From Paenimyroides tangerinum (GTDB lineage: Bacteria; Bacteroidota; Bacteroidia; Flavobacteriales; Flavobacteriaceae), in the NCBI RefSeq assembly GCF_003865405.1, contig NZ_RQVQ01000024.1, forward strand, positions 1 to 41,903: a DNA stretch of 41,903 bases, in the 5' to 3' direction. Both the position numbers and the translations under genes were made by a program. How positions within the stretch are numbered: the stretch's first letter is position 1; each line of letters begins with the position of its first letter. Shown here piece by piece: positions 36,847 to 41,903 of this stretch. The notes beneath the pieces were generated by a model. That model saw only the letters and a program-made list of their open reading frames with translations. It did not search any database and was not told the DNA's origin.

Positions 36847-37653
36847 TTATAAAAGTTGGTTTCTATAAAAGTCTGTATATATTTCAGACATTTTCTCTTT
36901 CGAAGTGAAAGGTAAGAAAGGTTTCCCTGAAGTTTCTATATAATTTGTTAAATCTGATGTTATGTTTTCTGATGAAATGATAACACCGTCTGAAAAATCA
37001 ATCGCATTTTTCATGATGTTTTCGAAAGTAGCTTCTTTTAAAATTTCGATATCAATTGCATCAAAACCATCAAAAGCAACTTTTTCGTGCATATTTTCAG
37101 ACAATTTCTGGTCAAAAGTCTTAGTAAATACAGATGTAACTATTTTTGTATCAGCAAAAATAGTTTCGTTTTTATAATATTTTTTCATGTAAAGCGGCAA
37201 CAAAGAAGCCAACCAACCTTGCACATGAATAACATCTGGTACCCAATTTAATTTTTTAACCGTTTCAACAACTCCTTTTGTAAAGAAAATAGCACGTTCA
37301 TCATTATCTTCATACATTACATTTTCTTCGTCAACAAAAGTATGTTTACGTTTAAAATACTCATCATTATCAATGAAATATACTTGGATTCTTTCTTTAG
37401 GAATAGAAGCTACCTTGATAATTAGAGGCATATCCATGTCGTTAATTACCAAGTTCATTCCAGATAATCGAATTACTTCGTGTAATTGATGTCTTCTCTC
37501 ATTAATACTTCCATATCTAGGCATAAAAATTCGAATCTGTCCGCCTAAATCATTAATCATTTTTGGAGTGTCAAACGACATTTGAGAAACCTCGTTTTCT
37601 GGTAAATATGGCACTACTTCAGATGATACGTATAATATCCTCTTATCTTTCAT
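36847..37653 (-). CDS. Short glycogen/starch-synthase-like protein, probably not catalytic
   Basis: 268 residues that match only the N-terminal GT5 domain of glycogen synthase: KRILYVSSEVVPYLPE at the start, MINDLGGQIRIFMPRYG near 33, VIHVQGWLASLLPLYMKKYY near 148, and VTSVFTKTF. The usual KxGGL motif of the ADP-glucose site is replaced (VVPYLPENEVSQMSF), and the whole C-terminal GT domain with its catalytic Glu is missing (normal length about 470). So it is unlikely to transfer glucose; a regulatory or scaffolding role is a guess. It heads the DUF4270-glmS unit. Confidence 0.85.
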   Translation of the reverse strand: MKDKRILYVSSEVVPYLPENEVSQMSFDTPKMINDLGGQIRIFMPRYGSINERRHQLHEVIRLSGMNLVINDMDMPLIIKVASIPKERIQVYFIDNDEYFKRKHTFVDEENVMYEDNDERAIFFTKGVVETVKKLNWVPDVIHVQGWLASLLPLYMKKYYKNETIFADTKIVTSVFTKTFDQKLSENMHEKVAFDGFDAIDIEILKEATFENIMKNAIDFSDGVIISSENITSDLTNYIETSGKPFLPFTSKEKMSEIYTDFYRNQLL

Positions 37654-37690
37654 TGCGTTTGTATTTAATTATATTCTGTGTAAAAACATA

Positions 37691-37698
37691 CAAAATTA
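37691..37698 (-). promoter_or_regulatory. Promoter -7 box for the starch-synthase-like/DUF4270/glmS unit
   Basis: TAATTTTG on the minus strand, 37 bases before the ATG at 37653. It is divergent from an identical box for panC at 37731-37738. Confidence 0.4.
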
Positions 37699-37730
37699 CA
37701 AAAAATTGTCGATATATTTATCTAAAATAC

Positions 37731-37738
37731 TAATTTTG
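37731..37738 (+). promoter_or_regulatory. Promoter for panC
   Basis: TAATTTTG, 22 bases before the ATG at 37761, with TTG at 37706-37708 (22-base spacing). Confidence 0.5.
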
Positions 37739-37760
37739 CATTTCTTATAAAACACATGTG

Positions 37761-38609
37761 ATGTTAGTTTACACTACTCAAATTACACTAAAAGAATACT
37801 TAAGCCCTTTAAAAACAGAGGGTAAAACAATTGGATTGGTTCCTACAATGGGTGCAATTCACGAAGGTCATTTATCATTAATGAAGCTTGCATTAGACCA
37901 AAATGATGTTGTTGTAGTAAGCATTTTTGTAAATCCTACCCAATTTAACAACGCAAATGACCTTGAAAAATATCCAAGAACTTTAGAAAAAGACGTAAAA
38001 TTGATTGAAAGTTTATCTGACAAAATCATCATTTTTGCACCTTCTGTTCACGATATTTATGAAGACAATGCTGTTGCAGATGTTTTTAAATACGACGGAT
38101 TAGAAAATCAAATGGAAGGCGCAAATCGACCAGGTCACTTTAACGGAGTTGGTACGATTGTAAAAAAACTTTTTGAAATTTCTGAAGCAGACAAAGCTTA
38201 TTTTGGTGAAAAAGATTTTCAGCAATTACAAATTGTTCGAAATATGACTTCTCAATTCAATTTACCAGTTGAAATTATTGGAGTTCCTATCTTTCGTCAA
38301 GAAGATGGATTAGCAATGAGTTCTCGTAACGAATTACTTTCTACCGAAGCTAAAAAAGAAGCTACATTGATTTATCAAATTATGCTTCAAGCAAAAGAAT
38401 TATTCGAAACTAAATCTATCGAAGAAGTCATAGAATTTGTTGAAAATGAATTCAAAAAACACCCTAATTTTGAATTAGAATATTTCGAAATCGCTGATGA
38501 ACATTCTTTAAATTCTGCTAAAGAAAAATTAAACAATGTTAAATATAGAGGTTTCGTTGTTGCTCTAATTGATAATGTTCGATTAATAGATAATATTTCA
38601 TTAAATTAA
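37761..38609 (+). CDS. panC: Pantoate-beta-alanine ligase
   Basis: 282 residues from the ATG at 37761 (MLVYTTQITLKEYL); a GTG 3 bases upstream is in frame but less likely. It joins pantoate and beta-alanine with ATP to make pantothenate, the precursor of coenzyme A. Motifs: PTMGAIHEGHLSLM (HxGH site) near 31, NPTQFNNANDLEKYPRTLE near 66, FGEKDFQQLQIVRNM near 149, and GLAMSSRNELL (KMSKS-like) near 187. It is followed by panD, which supplies its beta-alanine. No panB is in the window. Confidence 0.97.
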   Translation: MLVYTTQITLKEYLSPLKTEGKTIGLVPTMGAIHEGHLSLMKLALDQNDVVVVSIFVNPTQFNNANDLEKYPRTLEKDVKLIESLSDKIIIFAPSVHDIYEDNAVADVFKYDGLENQMEGANRPGHFNGVGTIVKKLFEISEADKAYFGEKDFQQLQIVRNMTSQFNLPVEIIGVPIFRQEDGLAMSSRNELLSTEAKKEATLIYQIMLQAKELFETKSIEEVIEFVENEFKKHPNFELEYFEIADEHSLNSAKEKLNNVKYRGFVVALIDNVRLIDNISLN

Positions 38610-38612
38610 TTA

Positions 38613-38620
38613 TAACTTTG
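38613..38620 (+). promoter_or_regulatory. Possible promoter -7 box abutting panD
   Basis: TAACTTTG ends only 4 bases before the panD ATG. If active it would start RNA at or just inside the ATG, giving a leaderless message. No -33 element is evident, and panD may simply be read through from panC. Confidence 0.35.
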
Positions 38621-38624
38621 CCTT

Positions 38625-38975
38625 ATGCAAGTAGAAGTAGTAAAATCTAAAATCCACCGTGTAAAAGTTACAGGTGCTGATTTAAATTATATTGGAAGCA
38701 TTACCATTGATATCGCTTTAATGGAGGCTTCAAATATTATCGAGGGTGAAAAAGTTTCTATTGTTAATGTAAACAATGGAGAACGTTTTGAAACGTATGC
38801 AATTCCTGGAACTCGTAACAGCGGAGAAATTTGCTTAAACGGACCAGCTGCTCGTAAGGTTCATCAAGGCGATATCGTAATTATCATTTCTTATGGAATT
38901 ATGGATTTTGAGGTAGCGAAATCTTTCAAACCTTCAATCGTTTTTCCTAATGAAACAGATAACTCATTAACCTAA
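38625..38975 (+). CDS. panD: Aspartate 1-decarboxylase
   Basis: 116 residues, the pyruvoyl-dependent enzyme that makes beta-alanine from L-aspartate for pantothenate synthesis. The self-cleavage site is G24-S25 (NYIGSITID), producing the pyruvoyl group from Ser25. Further family features are [17 protein letters not shown] and [25 protein letters not shown]. It follows panC by 15 bases. Confidence 0.97.
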   Translation: MQVEVVKSKIHRVKVTGADLNYIGSITIDIALMEASNIIEGEKVSIVNVNNGERFETYAIPGTRNSGEICLNGPAARKVHQGDIVIIISYGIMDFEVAKSFKPSIVFPNETDNSLT

Positions 38976-38978
38976 CTT

Positions 38979-39941
38979 TTGAATCCGAAGGTAAAAAAAA
39001 TATTAAATATCTTACTCCCACTTTTGTTGGGAGTTTTTTTGGTTTATTACGCTTACAATAAATTCACACCCGAACAATTAGCCGAAATGACTAGTTATTT
39101 CAAGGGCGCGAATTACAATTATATACTTTTATCTTCTTTATTTTCTTTAGTTGGATTATTCTCAAGAGCTTACCGCTGGAAATACGGATTAAATTATTTA
39201 GGATATAAATCCAATTTTCTAAATAATTTGATGGCAATTTCCATTGGCTATTTAATGAATTTAACCGTTCCGCGTTCTGGCGAAGTTTCACGAGCAGTTG
39301 TACTACAGAAATACCAAAAAATTCCTTTTGATAAAGGATTTGGAACCATCATTTCAGAACGATTAATCGATTTGGTTTGTTTGTTGATTTTTGTTTCAAT
39401 TGCATTTATCCTTCAGTACAACCAACTAAAAGATTTCTTATTAGAAAAAATTCCTTTCGAAAGTTTATTGATTTTATTGACCGTTTTAGTGATTTGTGGA
39501 ATAGTTGGAATTTACCTTTTATTCTATTCTAAACTTAAGTTTTTCATTTTCATTCGAACTAAAATAAAAGGTTTAGTTGAAGGTGTTTTGAGTATTTACC
39601 GAATGCCGAATCGGATTGGATTTTTATTCCACACCGCAATTATTTGGATTTCGTATGTAATAACCTTTTACTTTGGAACTTTAGCTTTACAAGAAACTTC
39701 AGATATTTCACTTGGCGTAGTAATGGTTGCTTTCGTTGTTGGAAGTTTAGCTGTTACCTTTACAAACGGAGGTTTTGGAGCTTTTCCGTTGATGATTTCC
39801 GAAATTCTTTTAATTTATGGAATTTCCGCAACTGTAGGAACTGCTTTTGGATGGATTCTTTGGACCTCACAAACTGCAATAATTGTTTTAATGGGCGGAT
39901 TGTCGTTCTTGTTGCTTCCGCTTTTTAATAAAAATAAATAA
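38979..39941 (+). CDS. Flippase-like (YbhN / lysylphosphatidylglycerol synthase TM) membrane protein
   Basis: 320 residues, starting at a TTG 3 bases after the panD stop; the N-terminus (MNPKVKKILNILLPLLLGVF) resembles related flavobacterial proteins, which supports this start. It has about eight membrane helices, with conserved pieces SRAYRWKYGLNYLGY near 62, MNLTVPRSGEVSRAVVLQKY near 93 and KGFGTIISERLIDL near 119. The family is the membrane part of MprF-like lipid flippases and stand-alone YbhN proteins; no synthase domain is attached, so the substrate is unknown. It is probably translated with panC-panD. Confidence 0.88.
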   Translation: MNPKVKKILNILLPLLLGVFLVYYAYNKFTPEQLAEMTSYFKGANYNYILLSSLFSLVGLFSRAYRWKYGLNYLGYKSNFLNNLMAISIGYLMNLTVPRSGEVSRAVVLQKYQKIPFDKGFGTIISERLIDLVCLLIFVSIAFILQYNQLKDFLLEKIPFESLLILLTVLVICGIVGIYLLFYSKLKFFIFIRTKIKGLVEGVLSIYRMPNRIGFLFHTAIIWISYVITFYFGTLALQETSDISLGVVMVAFVVGSLAVTFTNGGFGAFPLMISEILLIYGISATVGTAFGWILWTSQTAIIVLMGGLSFLLLPLFNKNK

Positions 39942-39948
39942 TTTCGTA
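39930..39948. repeat. 19-base direct repeat, copy 1
   Basis: AAAAATAAATAATTTCGTA, containing the stop codon of the flippase-like gene. An identical copy is at 40300-40318, carrying the stop of the second small ORF. Confidence 0.7.
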
Positions 39949-39986
39949 TATTTAGAATCTACTAACCTCTTTTAAATTAAATTAAT

Positions 39987-40157
39987 ATGGTAAAGTTTCT
40001 AAGAATATTAAATGCTATTTTGTTACTTTCAGGTGGAGCCTTGTTTTTCTATGGTTACAATTTAATTGGGGCTTTTTGTATGATATTAAGTTCCGGTTGT
40101 CTTTTAATTAATGAACGGTTAAATCGTAAGAATTCGCAACGCAATGAAAGCTTATAA
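39987..40157 (+). CDS. Tiny membrane ORF
   Basis: 56 residues starting MVKFLRILNAILLLSGGALF, with one or two hydrophobic helices (about 7-40) and a basic C-terminus (INERLNRKNSQRNESL). No family recognised. Its end overlaps the next tiny ORF by 14 bases in another frame. The arrangement and hydrophobicity suggest real translation, but the size leaves this uncertain. Confidence 0.5.
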   Translation: MVKFLRILNAILLLSGGALFFYGYNLIGAFCMILSSGCLLINERLNRKNSQRNESL

Positions 40158-40311
40158 AACGTTTTTACTTTTATTGTTGTTTATTGCTTCTGTTGGAATG
40201 ATTTGCTCGATGTTTGTTAGTGAAGAATATTCAAAATGGATAAATAGAGCAGTTTGTTTAATCATTGTTTTTGTAATGTTTATAATTATACAAATGAAGA
40301 AAAATAAATAA
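40144..40311 (+). CDS. Tiny membrane ORF, overlapping the previous one
   Basis: 55 residues starting MKAYKTFLLLLLFIASVGMI, two hydrophobic helices (about 6-25 and 36-50) with SEEYSKWINR between and a basic end (MKKNK). It overlaps the previous ORF by 14 bases, a layout typical of coupled small membrane proteins. No family recognised. Confidence 0.5.
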   Translation: MKAYKTFLLLLLFIASVGMICSMFVSEEYSKWINRAVCLIIVFVMFIIIQMKKNK

Positions 40312-40318
40312 TTTCGTA
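40300..40318. repeat. 19-base direct repeat, copy 2
   Basis: Identical to 39930-39948; the two copies bracket the pair of tiny membrane ORFs exactly, with a 370-base period. Confidence 0.7.
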
Positions 40319-40397
40319 ACTTCACGCTTTAATAATTCTTTAGTCATTAGCAATAAGTTTAACTTACTGCATAATGCCTATTTCTTATAGCGTCAAA

Positions 40398-41759
40398 ATG
40401 GCAAAAGTAAAAACTGCATTCTTTTGTTCCTCTTGTGGAACGCAATTTTCAAAATGGTTAGGGCAATGTACGGCTTGTAAACAATGGAACACAATTGTTG
40501 AAGAGGTCATTCAAAAAGAAGAAAAAGTAGCTTGGCAAACCAAATCTTCTGTTGGTGTAAAACGCGTTTCAAAACCATTATTGATTAACGAAATTGACAG
40601 TTCGCAAGAAGTTCGTTTAAATACGTTAGACGGCGAATTAAATCGAGTTCTTGGTGGTGGATTGGTTCCTGGTTCAATGGTGCTTCTTGGTGGTGAACCT
40701 GGAATCGGAAAAAGTACGCTTTTGTTACAATTATCTTTAAAACTACCTTACAAAGTTTTATATGTTTCGGGTGAGGAAAGTCAGAAACAAATTAAAATGC
40801 GTGCCGAACGTGTAAATCCAAATAACACCACTTGTTACATTCTTACCGAAACCAATACGCAAAATATTTTTAAACAAATAGAAGATATTCAACCCGATGT
40901 TTTGATTATCGATTCGATTCAAACCTTACATACCGATTATATTGAGGCTTCAGCAGGTACGATTTCGCAGATTAAAGAAACTACAGCCGAGTTGATTAAA
41001 TTCGCAAAAGAAACATCAACTCCGGTTATTTTAATCGGACATATTACCAAAGATGGAAACATTGCTGGACCAAAGATTTTGGAACACATGGTGGATACGG
41101 TTCTTCAGTTTGAAGGAGATCGAAATCACGTATACCGAATTCTTCGTGCTTTAAAAAACCGTTTTGGTTCAACGGCCGAATTGGGAATTTACGAAATGCA
41201 AGGTTCTGGTTTACGAGAAGTTTCAAATCCTTCAGAGATTTTACTTTCGCATCGTCAAGAAGAACTTTCAGGAACCGCGATTGCTTCAACATTAGAAGGA
41301 ATGCGTCCGTTGATGATTGAAGTTCAAGCTTTGGTAAGTACTGCAGTTTACGGAACGCCTCAACGTAGTTCAACGGGTTACAATCTAAAACGTTTAAATA
41401 TGATTTTAGCGGTTTTGGAAAAACGTGCTGGTTTCCGTTTGGGAATGAAAGATGTTTTCTTAAACATTACGGGCGGGATTTCAGTTGACGACCCGGCTAT
41501 CGATTTGGCTGTTGTCGTTTCGATTCTTTCATCAAACGAAGATGATGCCGTTTCTAAAGATTTCTGTTTTGCAGGTGAAGTCGGACTTTCAGGTGAAATT
41601 CGTCCTGTAAATCGTGTGGACCAACGTATTCAAGAAGCTGAGAAATTAGGCTTTTCTAAAATATTTATTTCCAAATACAATAAAATCACGTATCAATCCA
41701 AACAAATTGAAGTTGTCTTAATTTCAAAAATTGAAGATTTGGTTAGTGCTTTGTTTTAA
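40398..41759 (+). CDS. radA: DNA repair protein RadA
   Basis: 453 residues from the ATG at 40398 (MAKVKTAFFCSSCG); an in-frame ATG at 40374 adds 8 residues and is not typical of the family. RadA helps process recombination intermediates and branch migration. Order: four-Cys zinc finger (C10, C13, C24, C27), RecA-like ATPase with Walker A GEPGIGKST near 98-106, KNRFGS signature near 253, and a Lon-protease-like C-terminal domain (about 330-453, without the catalytic Ser-Lys use). Length is normal. Confidence 0.97.
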   Translation: MAKVKTAFFCSSCGTQFSKWLGQCTACKQWNTIVEEVIQKEEKVAWQTKSSVGVKRVSKPLLINEIDSSQEVRLNTLDGELNRVLGGGLVPGSMVLLGGEPGIGKSTLLLQLSLKLPYKVLYVSGEESQKQIKMRAERVNPNNTTCYILTETNTQNIFKQIEDIQPDVLIIDSIQTLHTDYIEASAGTISQIKETTAELIKFAKETSTPVILIGHITKDGNIAGPKILEHMVDTVLQFEGDRNHVYRILRALKNRFGSTAELGIYEMQGSGLREVSNPSEILLSHRQEELSGTAIASTLEGMRPLMIEVQALVSTAVYGTPQRSSTGYNLKRLNMILAVLEKRAGFRLGMKDVFLNITGGISVDDPAIDLAVVVSILSSNEDDAVSKDFCFAGEVGLSGEIRPVNRVDQRIQEAEKLGFSKIFISKYNKITYQSKQIEVVLISKIEDLVSALF

Positions 41760-41780
41760 TATCATTATAATTTTCATCTA

Positions 41781-41858
41781 ATGAAATTCGAAACAGATAG
41801 ACTTATAATCATTCCGTTTGAAAAGGAACACATTCATGGGGTGGATATACTAACTTAG
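41781..41858 (+). pseudogene. Truncated start of a GNAT-family acetyltransferase
   Basis: 25 codons reading MKFETDRLIIIPFEKEHIHG then VDILT and a stop. The first 20 residues match the usual beginning of RimJ/RimL-type GNAT acetyltransferases (ETDRLIIxPF), but the frame ends at once. The following bases do not continue the family in any frame I can see before the window edge. An insertion element edge, a deletion or a sequence error could explain this. Confidence 0.55.
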
Positions 41859-41886
41859 CGTTCAGTTGAAGTTAAGACTAAAATCT

Positions 41887-41894
41887 TAAATTTG
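41887..41894 (+). promoter_or_regulatory. Promoter -7 box at the right edge
   Basis: TAAATTTG with TTG at 41866-41868 (18-base spacing), followed 4 bases later by an ATG at 41899 that runs off the edge. It looks like the promoter and start of a further gene. Confidence 0.45.
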
Positions 41895-41903
41895 ACTCAT
41901 GAA

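Overview
The window looks like chromosomal DNA of a low-GC Bacteroidota of the Flavobacteriaceae, closest in character to Flavobacterium and relatives. The grounds are the gliding lipoprotein gene gldH, DUF4270 and DUF5689 lipoproteins, a carboxypeptidase-regulatory-domain TonB receptor, atpD-atpC with a very short epsilon subunit, many lipoprotein signal peptides, and repeated TAnnTTTG promoter boxes of the Bacteroidota type. I see no tRNA, rRNA, CRISPR array, complete insertion sequence or prophage. The genus is inference.

Layout. 1-2206 (minus): an accessory secreted-protein locus, a streptopain-like C10 cysteine peptidase followed by a small lipoprotein gene and the start of a second lipoprotein gene with a nearly identical signal-peptide region. 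2378-8004: an outer-membrane-type protein, a META-domain lipoprotein, and a plus-strand run of lipoprotein, mfd and a TonB-C-domain protein. 8051-12885 (minus): a glycerophosphodiesterase, a YiaA/B-type membrane protein, an AI-2E-family permease, and the two CoA-transferase subunits with a fibronectin-like lipoprotein gene between them. 13028-17386 (minus): PSP1-domain protein, gldH and a class A penicillin-binding protein. 17595-23044: a secreted EEP-family nuclease/phosphatase facing a TonB-dependent receptor plus a DUF5689 lipoprotein, possibly one nucleic-acid or phosphoester scavenging unit. 23175-25329: a DUF4139 (MuiA-like) protein with a SusC-like plug inside it, then a small membrane protein. 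25398-29487: metG, a regulatory-domain protein and a DUF2891 protein. 29601-31442 (minus): atpD-atpC. 31751-33065 (minus): two poorly known genes in very AT-rich DNA. 33355-37653 (minus): a shortened starch-synthase-like protein, a DUF4270 lipoprotein and glmS. 37761-41759 (plus): panC, panD, a flippase-like membrane protein, two tiny overlapping membrane ORFs and radA. The right edge holds a truncated GNAT start and a new promoter.

Most genes are housekeeping and conserved. The parts most worth a second look are the C10 locus, where a three-copy AAGT repeat appears to put the natural ATG out of frame; the 51-base signal-peptide duplication; the DUF4139/plug chimera; the divergent nuclease-TonB receptor-DUF5689 locus; the lipoprotein gene inside the CoA-transferase pair; and the 19-base direct repeats bracketing the two tiny ORFs before radA. 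All function calls come from reading motifs by eye; no database search was run.
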